A DNA stretch of 64,000 bases from Synaphobranchus kaupii (taxonomy: Eukaryota > Chordata > Actinopteri > Anguilliformes > Synaphobranchidae). Made by a program: the position numbers and the translations under genes. The notes beneath the pieces are model-generated. The model had not been told where the DNA came from and searched no databases. It was given only the letters and a program-made list of their open reading frames with translations. The stretch lies in the NCBI GenBank assembly GCA_029718625.1, contig CM056389.1, positions 21,795,381-21,859,380 of the forward strand, written 5' to 3'. Below, in pieces: positions 11,426-22,800 of the stretch (the first letter of the stretch is position 1; each line of letters begins with the position of its first letter).

Positions 11426-11754
11426 AAAAAATCGAACGACAACTTACGCAGTTACGCTAACCTTTCCTTTGTGTTCTCTGCCACATATTAACTGCATTAA
11501 GCCTGGATATAGCCTACTGGAAGAATTGTTTGTGTCTGTTTTAGGCGCTGTTATTTTGGAAGCAATTCAACGGCGATATCGGGAGAGGAACAGAGGTGTA
11601 CCCAAAGACGCAACACCACGGTTTGGTTGTCTTTTTTAAATATTTCGTTCTTTATCAAAACTACATGTATTTGTTTTAATACTGCATAAATGCTGTATTT
11701 CCCATTAGACTGTATGCAATATTTTACATTGACATTAATCAGGAAGGCTACTTT
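11426..11754. other. No gene seen
   Basis: Unassigned AT-rich sequence leading into the receptor-unit flank. No motif is recognised. Confidence 0.4.
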
Positions 11755-12807
11755 TGACCTTTTTCTAGACTTCAGGAGTTCAGGTTATGAAAAATATGTA
11801 GGTTAATTATTTTAGCTCTGCAACAACTAACAATAAGCCATTAATTGGTCTGCTCCAACACCAAGACGAAGTAGGCCTACAATGTTTAGTTAGATGGGTG
11901 CAGGAATAAGGTGTTTGTGTTGGAGCTGAACGGATTTTAGCATATATTTTGAGTCTCATATTATAGGCTAATGCGTAAATTCCGGTATTACACAAAAGGA
12001 AATCAACACGCGCCCTGCTCAAAAATGTCAGTGATGCCTGGAGTAGCAAAGCTCATTGGTTCGTGGTTAAGATTAAAAAACTAATTTCTACAGCACGCAG
12101 GTTTCTCTGAATGAAGGCTATTGGTTGAGTTTAGGAGAAAAGGTTAGCACTTGTATGCTTAAAGAAATCATTTTAATTTTGAATTAAATATGCGTTTAAA
12201 CACCCCATATTGACAAATTGCAACGTGCTCTAAAAGTATACTGTAGGCCTACTCCAATAGACAATGTATATCTTGGTTCTCAGTGTAGTATAATTGTTAT
12301 AGGGGAACTGGAATTATAACTCAAAGCCGGTGGGTTCGAATCGATCCCAGCTGGGCTGCTGACTCCTATCACTGAAAAGGGTTATTCCATGTCATTTCAC
12401 ACAAGAAAAGGGGATTTTGACGCCCGCCATCTCCGATTGTTCTGAAATGTTTCCTGTAGTGAGAAACAGAAAAGATGAGTATTCATGTAACAATATTTTG
12501 TAGAAACATAAACTCAACAAAAACGTTTTCAACGTAAAAAAAAAAAAAGCCAAGTTACTCACGCATAGCCTGCAAAGCACTGTCGGTAAGTCTTTAATTT
12601 CAACTTGCAAAAACTAGGCCTGCTTTTAAAAGTATTGATATCAAAATGTGGCTAAGTTACAACGAACAATATTGCCTATCGTAGCTCACACTAATTAAAC
12701 TAGCTCTATTCAAAAGCAATGCTATCCAATCCTGCCTAAATTATTTAATGTAACTTGGCCCTGTGTTTTTTCATCTTGCCACCTCAAGATAATGTGGTCA
12801 ATGAAAC
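11755..12807 (+). repeat. Olfactory-receptor unit flank, copy I
   Basis: Matches 37197-38218 collinearly, and (rearranged) 25733-26420 plus 24241-24525. Shared landmarks: CTAGACTTCAGG, TTTTAGCTCTGCA, TGCTGCAGAAATT-like and GTTTCTCTGAATG stretches, GCCAAGTTACTCACGCATAG and GCCTATCGTAGCTCACACTA. A degenerate tRNA-derived SINE (B-box GGTTCGAATCGATCC) lies at about 12283-12370. This is non-coding duplicated DNA upstream of receptor 1. Confidence 0.8.
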
Positions 12808-14666
12808 TGTAAATCCCTCGCAGCTAGACCAATGAGGGAATAGCCCGGATCGAAGGTTAAAACGTGATATTTTCCGCTGTTGCTGTGGGAAAAGGTAAGA
12901 GTGTTGAAATGTTACTGTTATTACAACCGGATGAGACTGCTTCTTTAAATTCGTGGGATCAGCTACCCCGTGTCAGAGACAATAGTACCACTTTGTCTCC
13001 TGCTTTAGTCTGGTCTGCAGGCCGACTCCAGCTTATCTAAAAAGGCAGCCTGTGTATATTCTATTAACGGTCAGCCACTAACGCTGATTCTATACTCGTA
13101 TAAATCTGACTCCAATTTAATTATTAGTATATAATTTAAAAGGTATAATTTATAATTGATTTGTTAAGATACTCTCGTACTCTGGAGCCTGTTCTCTGAA
13201 CTGGATGCGCCGGTTCCACCGAGTGCTACATACGGCCGTTTATGTGCACCACTCACGGCTGACTAGATGTCTCCATTTATCTCAGAGGTTGCGGAGGAGA
13301 CCACTTCATAAGGTATAGCCTATCTTAAAGGCTCAGGGACCCGAGAAGATAATATTGGCAACATCCGTTCTCAACATGTATAAAAGGCATGCGGAGATGA
13401 TCTAACTTAAGACAGAGTTCTACGGGTGCAATACACCGTGATACATTAAGCTTAACTAGTCAATCTCCCTAGACCAGCAGAGGGGGAAGTCCAAACTGAG
13501 GAAATCAATCAACTCATTACCGTGTTAACAGAGATAGAATGTCTTTTTCAAAGAAACCACACAAATCAAGTTTAACAATTTACCAGGTAGGTTCTTTACT
13601 TAAAAATAATCAAATCATGGTTACAAATTACAACACAACATATTAAAAATAGAGTATAGGAAAATATTAAATCATACCTGGCAATTCACTACACACAATA
13701 CACAGAGTGAGGTGTGCGGGAGAGTCTGATTACAGCTTCCCCTGAGTTCCTTGTTTCCCATGCCTATAAGCCCAAACTCTGTGTTTGATCTGGCTGTGGC
13801 TGATCGTAAAACCATAAACTGGCCAGAAGGCTAATATTGCACCTTTTGCTCCCCTTCCACAGGGGGTTTGGCAGAAAGAGTTTCCTGTGGTTTAATTCCA
13901 CAGCAGCAGTTTATTCCTGAGTTATGAAATATATATTTCCTACATGTTCACCATCTAGGAAATATAGACCATTACATCACACACACCAAGACTATCAAAA
14001 TGATATCAAACATGAATAAGTCTACGTTCGTGTTGCCATGAGAATCCCATTTCTGCATAGTTTTCAAATGTGATTAATATTAATGCCACAAACAGTCTCA
14101 GGATTCCTGTTAAAGTACATTACATTATACCCTAGTTTTCCCTGTTCAGTCAGGTACATTAACTTTGTGTATTTATTCATGTAACACTGAGAAACTGAAC
14201 AATATATAGTTGTTCCTCTGGAAAAAGAGTGTACAATGTATGTTCCAGTGTCAGGACTATTTCCAGTATATACTGTACAATGTAGCATAAATATTCATCA
14301 CAATTTAAGGGTTTTAAGCTTTTTGAAGACTAAAGCAGTCTGTACTGTTATACCATGCTATGTGGACATTATTTGATGAAAGGATGCCTCAGTGACGTCA
14401 GGTGGGGGCAGTCTTGCATTGTCCGTGCGCGGGAGCTTTAAACAGATCAAAGTCTCTCCCAGCGCGGGAGTTTCAAACAGATTAAAGTCTCTCCCAGGAC
14501 CATAAAATCCTAGGACATTCTCGGACACCGTAACCCTTAGGCCAAATGGTCTCAGCAAACATCCTGACACCAGAAGTGTGACTTTATAACTCTCAAAGAT
14601 CACAAAGATTGTTGCTTCCCGGTATTATTCTCTTAGGTGCTCTGGGGTGTGAATTCCCGTCTTACA
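12808..14666. mobile_element. Solo LTR (1859 bp) with 4-bp target duplication
   Basis: Starts TGTAAATCCC and ends CCCGTCTTACA, so it has TG...CA termini with the inverted pair TGTAA/TTACA. It is flanked by AAAC on both sides (12804-12807 and 14667-14670). The paralogous copy III has the undisturbed site AATGAAACTGTATGTGCC at about 38208-38225, which gives the exact empty target. No open frame of a retroviral protein is present. Inside are a TATA-like GTATAAAAGGC (about 13378) and two tandem 35-base boxes at about 14427-14496 containing AAAGTCTCTCCCAG. Length and 4-bp duplication suggest an endogenous retrovirus or a large-LTR gypsy element. The orientation is not decided. Confidence 0.85.
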
Positions 14667-14670
14667 AAAC

Positions 14671-15135
14671 TGTATGTGCCACATCAAACTGTGAAAGGAG
14701 AATGATTTGCAGTGGAAATAATCTGTGATTCAGATGTGTTGCACTTAGAAATTAAAAAGAAAAATGACTACACTATAGGGAATGTTTGAACAATTGTCTG
14801 CATCCAGTGCTATGGGTCTATGAAAAAGCACAGTATGAATAAAATGTGTTATTATTATTATTTTTATTATTCTGCATTTATTTATTTCGAATATTTGGAT
14901 TTCAATAGAAACCTGTGTGGTCCTCCAGAGCCTAGACATTATTCTGTTCACAAATAACATTTGAGAAATTAAGACTATTAAAAAATTAGTACTATTACTT
15001 ATTTGGTGTTATTATTATTATTATTATTATTCTGTATTTATTTATTTAGAATATTTTGATTTAAATAGAAACCTTTGTGCTCCTACAAAGCCTAGACATT
15101 ATTCTGTTCACAAATAATATTTGCTATTATTTGTC
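14671..15135 (+). repeat. Olfactory-receptor unit flank, copy I continued, with a local tandem duplication
   Basis: Continues the match to copy III (38219-38520): TGTGCCACATCAAACTGTG and GAACAATTGTCTGCATCCA, then CAATAGAAACCTGTGTGGTC. About 150 bases (14860-14975) are repeated once more at 15010-15130, each with an ATT-trinucleotide run, AATAGAAACCT and AGCCTAGACATTATTCTGTT. Confidence 0.75.
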
Positions 15136-16200
15136 ATGTTAAGAAAATTAATTATAATTTCTAATTTTTATTTGTACTAATTTGTTCATCCCCCTTTTTG
15201 TGGAGTTAGATAGCTGCCAAAACGTTTCGTAAACGCAAATTGAGATTCGCAAAAGTAACTCAAATTGTAAATGTAAAAATAAAAAATCGTAAATTGAGAT
15301 TCGCAAATGGAAGTCAAATTGAAAATGCACAATCAAAATTTGTAACTAAAATTTATTTAAATGTAAATGTAAAACCTGATTTGTGAACATAAGTTTTTAA
15401 TCTGTCCGTGCGGAACTCATTATAGGAGTGTGCGCTCTATTCTCTAGATACATGCGTTTTGTCAGTATCCTTTTTTTGCCAACAAAATAGAACTGTAACC
15501 GTAATTTGGAATTCATAACGAGAGCAACGCAAACCAAGACCAGGAAAGCACAATTAAAAACCAGAATTATTTTCATATTTCCAACCACAATTGTAATCCC
15601 AGAATTTTAGCAAGATGTACATTTTTCTAAATGAGTATTTTTTTTTCATTTTTAGATGGATTATTTACCCTCTTAAGGCACATTATATCATTAGCCCCTT
15701 TTCCATTGTGGGCCAAACCTAGTGCTTGCACTTAGTTCCAGGGCCCTAATCATAGGGAGGTCAAACCCGTTTTTGTGATTTTTCAGAAAACATTTTGCCA
15801 GCTTATTTTTCATGTATATTGTCCTAAATGCTACAATATAATCAAATAACAATATATAAATAGCTAGCTTGTCAGAAAAAGGACGTTTGTTCGCTTTAAA
15901 ATTATTTTTTAAATTAGCCCGTTTCACTTCCGTGTAATCTCACTCGTTGGACGGAAACACATCATCTGTGCTGCTTTTAGGATACCGTTATCCTTATTTT
16001 TTCAACAACAAGAACCGATATTTTGTGGTATTCGCACAGGAAAACTAATATACTCTACACATTTACTCACATATATTGTCATGGCGTGTTGTATTTAATT
16101 AAATATGTACTCCCAAAACGCCATACTTGCCAAACGTCTCAGTTTCAAACTTGGCGGGTCCCGCGGCTTCAGAATTCCACTGTATTCGCAACAGTAACAT
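15136..16200. other. No gene seen; imperfect 55-base repeat
   Basis: AT-rich. At 15225-15340 there are two imperfect repeats with AAATTGAGATTCGCAAA and TCAAATTG. Small frames here have no recognisable content. Confidence 0.45.
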
Positions 16201-17005
16201 TGACTACGTTTACATGCACAAAATATTCCGGTTTTTGCCCTTATTACGAAAAAGACAATATTCCTACTAAGCTGTTTACATGGCTAATGAAAATGAATAT
16301 TCCACTAATATTCTAGTTTACATGCAGCCGTGCATACTCCGATTAACGTAAAACGCCCCCATCGTTTATCACGTCAAAATATGGAAAAGTGTAACCGCTG
16401 GAGCCGCTTGTGCCAATTTACTTATTTGCGACAAAATAGGATTTTTAAAAAAGTTTTCCACCGGTGGCGGACTTGTTCGACCGTGCGAACACAGCCTCCC
16501 TCTTTAATTTTTTCAACTACCTTCTTGAAAAGGTCAGCGTTGCGATATTTGCGCATATGCAAAAACCTGTTGATATCCCAAGCTTTTCTAAATGTTTAAA
16601 AGTAGGTGTGTTTGTCCTTCCGACCAGAAATGTGGGCTTTTCTTTTGGACATGCATCTCTACCCCAGCCTTGCAAACTGTTGGCTAGTTGGTTTACAACG
16701 CACGATGTGACCGTAAACAGGCAAGAGGCCATGTGTCGTGTCACTCGTGTGTCGCAAACTGCGGTAAAACCCCCAAATTGAGGCGCATATTCCGAATGCG
16801 CTGTATACATGTCCGAAGAATGGTCATAAAACCCGAATAATATCGGCATATCCCACATGTCTTAATCGGAAAATGCTACATTCGGAATAAGGCCTAATTC
16901 GGAATATCCAAACGGATTATGCTGTTTACATGACCCGTATCAAATTCGGAATATTGTCATATTCGGAATAATAGTGGAATATTAGTGTGCATGTAAACGT
17001 ACTCA
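16201..17005. mobile_element. Nonautonomous DNA transposon with long inverted ends
   Basis: The ends are inverted: TGACTACGTTTACATGCACA at 16201 and TGTGCATGTAAACGTACTCA at 16986-17005. Further inverted similarity runs inward, with GGAATATT/AATATTCC words and TTTACATG repeated. No transposase is encoded; frames at 16330-16858 on both strands are shadows. The superfamily is not resolved. Confidence 0.7.
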
Positions 17006-17567
17006 TTGATTAGCCTACTTAATGCGTCTGGGTCTGACCCATGTTCCCTTTTCATGTTAATAATAAAAAAACACCCATTCGCAATATTAAAATGCTTTAT
17101 ACCATACTGTAGACGAGATTTTGATGAAGATCTACATGTAAAAATGTCGTTGTTCATCTGGAGTTTACTGACCTAGCCAAGTATATCGCCACATCAGAAA
17201 ACATTTCAAAGCGCCTCTTTGCCAGCATATCTTGGACCAATCGGATTTGAACAATCGGCATGATGTCAAGACAGGGGTTGGCCACAATTTGAATAACATT
17301 TAATTTCACTATTACAAAATCCCTTCTGGGGTTATTTCGAATAAGGTGGCGAGCGCCTTATTTTTTTGGTGCCATTTTGCTTCTGAAGTGGCTGTAGAAT
17401 TCTAGACGTTTTCAGGACACCTAAATATACGAAAGTATCGATACATACCGATCGATTAACACCTAAAACATTTCAGTGAGTTTTTCTTGTAATAAAATGT
17501 GTATTAACGACTTCAATGTGGTTGGATGTTTTATAATGACCCCATTGATTTCGGTACTGTAAAGTTC
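17006..17567. other. No gene seen
   Basis: Unassigned sequence between the TIR element and the minus-strand LTR. No recognisable coding or RNA feature. Confidence 0.4.
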
Positions 17568-18333
17568 TGATAAGGACCCAAGCGCAGACCACAGGTAGCA
17601 GGCAAAAAACGTTGTTTATTCAGTCCGAGTTCAGAAGCCAGGTAATCAGAGATAGAGACAGTACAAAATCAAAATCCAAAAGAGTAGTCAAAAAACGTAG
17701 CAAGAGTCAAAACCAGAAAAACACGGCAAACAAAACAGAAGGAAAAGGCAGGCTCGAAGTCGTACGAAAGGATGTCTCAGGAATCTCAAATAACAAAGGC
17801 TTACAAATAAACGGCACAATTAAATTGATCAACGTTCTGACAACGAATGACTGCACACTGAGGGTATATAAACACTGGAGTAGGTGCAGTCAATATGCGA
17901 AGGCAGCAGGAGTCAGGTAAAGCACACGAGAATGGAATGTTAAAGCGTAGAAGATATGTTAGTATCAATTAGTAAATAACTCAAATACGGGGGTTAGTTT
18001 AGTTTAGTAACACATATACATTAGTAGATTTAGTAAGTGTAATCTAAACTAGATAACCACAAGTGCACTAAGTAATTGTTAATATTATCAGTTTAATACA
18101 AAAAGACTGAAGAAAGAATACGAGACACGAAGGAAGGCAGAAATCCCGAATACTTCCGAAATCACCCGAATAGTGCCAGCACGATACAGGTGAGTGACAA
18201 CTCGGAACACAGCACACAGACAGAGGGGATCTGAGGGAAATGTAAATAGTACAGGAACCAGGGCTATGGGAAATGAATATGAAAAATAATAAAGTAACAG
18301 AAAATAATATACAAATAACACAGAACCATAACA
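17568..18333 (-). mobile_element. Solo LTR, minus strand, related to the 40536-50162 LTR
   Basis: On the minus strand it begins TGTTATGG (ending at 18333) and ends CCTTATCA (17568), giving TG...CA ends. Internally it resembles the LTR at 40536: AATCACCCGAATAGTGC (complement of GCACTATTCGGGTGATT), ladders of ACTAAT/ATACTAA words, and a TATATA promoter box (17864-17870, complement). No target-site duplication is apparent. The 102-residue frame on the plus strand (17612-17920) is antisense to the LTR and is not a gene. Confidence 0.65.
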
Positions 18334-18634
18334 GATACAGCGTTAAGTATAGGCACAAATGCTCGTAAACAGAGTCAAATTAGCATAATAATGTCTTAAT
18401 AATAATAATAATGGCTTAAACAGGGCTTATGCAGGAACTTAAGGCTCGCTATAAGTCCTCTCCAACGGTGTGCCACAGCTGTAAGCACTAGTGCTTAGCT
18501 GCACGTCATTACACGCTGGTCCTGCTTCAGCTGTTTTTATTTATTTATTATTTTTTAAAAGCTCAAACAATTCATCAACTGTCTTTTAATCCTTCACTTA
18601 ACTAAATCTATCTTACGTTATCACTAACTAACCT
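18334..18634. other. No gene seen; short (AAT)n run
   Basis: Contains AATAATAATAATAATGG at about 18398-18414. No other feature is supported. Confidence 0.4.
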
Positions 18635-19270
18635 GGGGTGCGTTTCCCAAAAGCATCGTAAAGGCTAAGACGTCGTAAAACCCTTCGTACGAAGCTTCTT
18701 GAACTTTGGGTGCGTTTCCCAAAAGCATCTTAATTAAAGACGCTCTTTGAAACGCTCGTAGATTAACAATTACTCCAGACAAGTCGTAGACGGTTAAGTG
18801 AGTTTTAGAAGCCCACAAATCACATACTTTATTAGATTTTTCGTGTTAGTGTTCATTTCATTTTACGGTTACCATAACTACTGATTTTTTTTAATGATGT
18901 TAGATGCAACAATATTTACGTTTATTTATTTATTTTTAATTTACTTATTTTTATATATTTGGAAATTAGGCTACCCATAAAAACATTCCTTAAATAGCCC
19001 TATAAATAAATAAGTTTGAGATAAGTAAAATCAGTGGGAAAAGGATTTCATTTCAAAAGAAACTTTGACCTGCCTAACCGGCCATGTATTGGGCAGTGGG
19101 GTTCGCTTCTACCAATCTATTCCCCTCTTCCTCCCGTATCAGCAGCACCACCACAGACAGAATTACAGAGGTGTAAAATCCAGGGATCAGAAAGGAAAAG
19201 TCCTGCTTTGTGTTTCTTCCACCCATGAACTCAACCATCCGATTTCACTAATTAGTTCCACATCCTGGCT
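18635..19270 (+). repeat. Fold-back repeat copy B (left arm of large hairpin)
   Basis: Same family as copy A: GGGTGCGTTTCCCAAAAGCA start, second box at about 18709, then AACCGGCCATGTATTGGGC and the partial hAT-like MITE (19165 onward, CAGAGGTGTAAAATCC). It is truncated near GCTGAAGAATTGTGC and followed at once by the inverted copy C. Confidence 0.75.
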
Positions 19271-19371
19271 GAAGAATTGTGCAAAAAAACGCAGCGTTTC
19301 CCGATAACGATCAATCTTAGGGTTAAGTGCGATTTCAATGAGCGATTCTACGATGGCTCTTTAATTTGTAA

Positions 19372-19960
19372 CACGTGTTTCCCAAAATTGCACAATTCTT
19401 CAGCCAGGAGGTAGATTTAAATTAGCTGGCTGAGTGCATGGGTGGAAGAAACACAAAGCAGGACTTTTTCTTTCTGATCCCTGGATTTTACATCTCTGTA
19501 GGCCTACTTCTGTCTGTGGTGCGGCTGATACGGGAGGAGGAGGGGCGATAGATTGGGAGACGCTAACCCCACTGTGATGCCCAATACATGGCCGGTTAGG
19601 CACGTCAAAGTTTTTTTTTAAATAAAATCTTTTTCCCACTGATTTTACTTATTTATTTATAGGGCTATTTAAAGAATGGCTTTTATGGGTAATTTCCAAA
19701 TATATAAAAATAAGTAAATTAAAAATAAGTAAATAAACGTAAATAGTGTTGCATCTAACATCACTATAAAAAAACAATCAGTGGTTATGGTAACCGTAGG
19801 CTAAAAGTAAATGAACACTAATATGAAAAATCAAATAAAGTATGTGATTTATGGGCTTCTGAAATGCACTTAACCGTCTTGGACTGCTCTGGAGTAATCG
19901 TTCATCTGCGAGCGTTTCTAAGAGCGAAAAAGCATCTTAACATAAGACGCTCCACACACT
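19372..19960 (-). repeat. Fold-back repeat copy C (right arm of large hairpin)
   Basis: Reverse-complement match to copies A and B, reading CACAATTCTTCAGCCAGG, GAAACACAAAGCAGGAC, GCCCAATACATGGCCGGTT and ending in AAAAGCATCTTAA...AAGACGCTC. With copy B it forms an inverted repeat of roughly 0.5-0.6 kb arms around a spacer of about 100 bases. Small frames in the arms (19034-19228 + and 19400-19639 -) are the same repeat read twice and are not conserved in copy A. Confidence 0.75.
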
Positions 19961-19995
19961 GTGAATTTTCTAGTGATTGTTTTAATTTGTAGCCA

Positions 19996-20015
19996 TTTAT
20001 CTGTTTCTCTCTCAG
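19996..20015 (+). promoter_or_regulatory. 3' splice acceptor before olfactory receptor 1 coding exon
   Basis: A pyrimidine-rich run TCTGTTTCTCTCTCAG is followed by GGCCCAGAGGGAAAGCAG. The same acceptor precedes receptors 2 (AG at 26618-26619) and 3 (AG at 38680-38681). Olfactory receptor genes commonly have 5' non-coding exons spliced to a single coding exon. The exon would start at 20016, giving 60 bases of 5' UTR before the ATG. Confidence 0.6.
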
Positions 20016-20075
20016 GGCCCAGAGGGAAAGCAGAAAAGCAGAAAACGCGGAGGTCCTGAACGCTGCACACGCACA

Positions 20076-21059
20076 ATGGGAATTCTCGCCAATTCAATCA
20101 CAAACAACTCCATCATTAGACCACTGGGATTTTACGTTATTGGATTTACGGAATTAAAGTTTGCTGAGTTTTATTTAGTTTTCCTCGGCTTCATTTATTT
20201 TGTAACGTTTTTGTGCAACTCCTTCATCATTTGCATTATAAGGATAGATCGTCGCCTACACACTCCAAAGTACATTGCGGTGTTTAATTTAGGGGTTGTC
20301 GACATACTGTCCAGTACAAGCTTTATTCCTAGTGCGATAACGTCGTTTGTCATGAAAGATACCTTTATGTCCTACAACGCATGTTTGACACAGATGTTTT
20401 TCTTTTACACTTTTGTAACACTAGAGTCATTTTCCCTCAGTGTACTTTGCTATGACAGGTTAATTGCAATATGTTTCCCACTGAGGCATACTTCTATCAA
20501 CACTCCCAGAAGCATGATCGTTATTTTAGCGATTGTTTGGTTGTTTGCTGTAAGTGTCAATATCTTCTTGGTAGTAATCTTGGACAAACTGTCTTTTTGT
20601 GATTCACTCACTGTGTACAACTTCATGTGTGGGTACACATCTGTGTTCAGTCTATCATGCAATGATAACAGTCTGCATTGGGCCACTACCTTATCTCTGA
20701 GTATAATTAATTTGTTTGTGCCCCTTATTTTCATCGTCATGTCTTATGCATGTATTTTGAGAGCCGTGTTTAGAATGAAAAGTGTGGAGAGCAGGTACAA
20801 AGCACTTGCAACGTGCTCAGAACATCTCAACTTAGTGGCGATTTTCTACGTGCCGATCATAATAGTGTACCTCATTGGTCTTTTCATATTCGTCACCAAT
20901 ACAAATGTCAAAAGTGTAAGCTTGTCGTTAGCCTCATGCATCCCTTCCTGTCTTAACCCGATTGTGTATTCCCTGGCAACCAAAGAAATCAAGAACAGAA
21001 TACTGGCGATGCTCCAGAAAGTCAAGGCATCTGCGTGGGCAGGGCAAAGTTTCCAGTAA
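20076..21059 (+). CDS. Odorant (olfactory) receptor, teleost type, intact
   Basis: A 327-residue single-exon G-protein-coupled receptor, which would bind odorants at the cilia of olfactory neurons and signal through a Golf-type G protein. Seven hydrophobic segments are visible. Family motifs appear in order: sequon N10-N-S, LHTPKY (61-66) after TM1, C103 at the start of TM3, [15 protein letters not shown] (124-138; the DRY-like box is DRL), extra cysteines 175/185/195 in loop 2, [10 protein letters not shown] (242-251) before TM6, and [20 protein letters not shown] (290-309) in TM7 and helix 8. Length is normal for the family. The start is supported by MGIL being shared with both paralogues and by the spliced leader just upstream. 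Fish receptors of this style lie outside the main mammalian class II group; the subfamily is not certain. It is the only intact copy of three. Confidence 0.95.
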   Translation: MGILANSITNNSIIRPLGFYVIGFTELKFAEFYLVFLGFIYFVTFLCNSFIICIIRIDRRLHTPKYIAVFNLGVVDILSSTSFIPSAITSFVMKDTFMSYNACLTQMFFFYTFVTLESFSLSVLCYDRLIAICFPLRHTSINTPRSMIVILAIVWLFAVSVNIFLVVILDKLSFCDSLTVYNFMCGYTSVFSLSCNDNSLHWATTLSLSIINLFVPLIFIVMSYACILRAVFRMKSVESRYKALATCSEHLNLVAIFYVPIIIVYLIGLFIFVTNTNVKSVSLSLASCIPSCLNPIVYSLATKEIKNRILAMLQKVKASAWAGQSFQ

Positions 21060-21700
21060 ATTTAATTTAATTTTAGGCCTTGGTGTTTGGCCTCAATTGT
21101 GCATGTCTGTGTGAAGTCCAAGGTCATGACATTGAATTGTATTTGGAAATAGGAGACCCGCCCCCCTCACTACCGCCACCCCATGTAAGTGTGAAGCCTA
21201 GAATAAGACCCAGTCAAGGTGGTAGACACCAGCTTGAATGTAGGCCTAAACATATGCGTGATTGAAGTAAAATGTTTACAAAGGTGATTTTAACATTGTC
21301 TGGCCTTTGGTCTGGCAATCGGTTTGCTTTTGGTAAACTAAAAGTGGACGTTTTTTGGAAGGTGTGCAGATATTATAAAGCAAACTAATTGTTTTTGCCT
21401 TATAATGTGTGCACTAAAAGTGGAATATCCGAAACCCCAGGAATCTTTTTTCAAAATTTCACCTTTCAGTCAGCAACACCACCTGCTCAAAAAAAAAAAA
21501 AAAAAAATACAAATAAAAATGCCTGTCTATGCAACTCCCTGTCCCAAGGCACAGTAAAGTGTTAAGTGTGAATTAAACTCTAACAAAGTTAATTTGAGAC
21601 CAGTAGGGATTACAAGTACTCTGTTAGAGTTCAGTTAACACCTAACATCTTACCATGTATTATTTTCAGAATATGCGCAGCTTGTGATTTAGATGTCTGT
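21060..21700 (+). repeat. Conserved 3' flank of receptor 1
   Basis: Matches the flank of receptor 2 (27670-28010): TTAATTTTAGGCCTT, CCAAGGTCATGA, GTGAATTAAACTCTAACAAAG and TTTTCAGAATATGCGCAG. It is interrupted by extra sequence around 21170-21500, including a piece like 11330-11390 and an A-run at 21489-21507. It shows that the duplication unit extends beyond the gene. Confidence 0.65.
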
Positions 21701-21885
21701 CTTGTCTATTGTATGGAAATGGGGCGTTGGTGTGTATCTTTGTGTTTGGACAGTTATTTCTGACAGAGGGTTACTTTTGCATGTGTGCATATGAGATAGA
21801 GACTAATATTCAATGAAATGTAAAAACAATGAACAAAATAAAACACAAAACAGACAAAAGTACATTTTATGTGTTGTCTTTGTAG

Positions 21886-21920
21886 TTGTGTGTGTGTGTG
21901 TGTGTTGTGTGTGTGTGTGT
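21886..21920. repeat. (TG)n microsatellite
   Basis: An interrupted TG run of about 35 bases. The cysteine/valine-rich and threonine/histidine-rich frames over it are artefacts. Confidence 0.9.
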
Positions 21921-22084
21921 ACGTATGTAAGGAAGAGGGTGGGGAAGAGATATGAAGAGGGTGCTGTACAATTTAATATCACCCAGTACAATTTGGTTAA
22001 AAATGTAATTCACTGCTTGCACTTTAGACTGTCAAGAAGGGAGTTCTCATCATAAATAGGAAAGGATTATGTGATGCCCCCACA

Positions 22085-22205
22085 GAAACCCTACTGTGCC
22101 CTCCGTAATGTTTGGACAAAGACATATTTTTTTCTAGATTTGGCTCTGTACTCCACAATTTTTGATAAAAACACTTCAAACTAATGTGGACACATCACAG
22201 AATCA
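22085..22205. mobile_element. Fragment of a fish nonautonomous DNA transposon
   Basis: CTGTGCCCTCCGTAATGTTT, GACAAAGACATA and GCTCTGTACTCCACAATTTT are landmarks of a palindromic repeat I know from many teleosts. A possible piece of the other side (CCCTCAAATTAAAGCTGAAA) lies at 30671-30690. Only one end is present here. Confidence 0.5.
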
Positions 22206-22239
22206 CAGACAAAACTGCTATATGGCTCAGTGTTTTCCA

Positions 22240-22800
22240 TGAAGTTGCTGTGGCCTATTAGTTGGAGTTGCAGCCTCTCACACAGACGTTTTGGGGTTTG
22301 AGCCCAGCAGGGCACAAGTTTATTTTCGACAAAAACAATGTGCAACTGTTAAATACTTTAAATTTATTAGCCTGTTATTTTCACATTAACAAACATATTT
22401 TTATTGCAAAGGCAAAATACGTTTCCAATATTAACTGTTCAATGTTTCACTTGTATTTCACTTGTACTACAGCGAAATGGTAAAAGTCAGACCACACCAC
22501 TTCAGGTAAAGCTACGCAGTATGGAAACACATGTTCCATTTGCTGTTGACACTGACAAATGCCCTATAGCCTATAACACATGACTGTACACCTTTGGTGT
22601 TGTAGTTTGCGTCAAGCGTTAGTATGCGAGAGACCTGGGATCGATCCCCGCCTGGTGTAATTTCATTTTGGACTAAAACAGTGTGCACATGTTCTGGTTT
22701 TCTCGTACAAGAATGTTTTTTTATGGCAAAAGCAAAGGCATGTTTACAATATTAACTGTTCACTTGTAGCCTGGTAGTTAAACAATTCAGTCACTGGACA
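22240..22800 (+). repeat. Two related tRNA-derived SINE-like copies
   Basis: Copy 1 (about 22240-22480) has a B-box-like GGGGTTTGAGCCCAGCAGGG. Copy 2 (about 22600-22770) has GGGATCGATCCCCGCC. Both then share TTTTATTGCAAAGGC / TTTTATGGCAAAAGC and CAATATTAACTGTTCA. No intact RNA polymerase III gene is claimed. Confidence 0.5.

Noticed and set aside
17612..17920. 102-residue Lys-rich frame
   Set aside because: Antisense to a minus-strand LTR; no homologue is recognised.
19034..19639. Similar small proteins on both strands (RPCIG...CKIQGSERKSPALCFFHP)
   Set aside because: Both are the same fold-back repeat read in its two orientations, and the frame is not kept in copy A.
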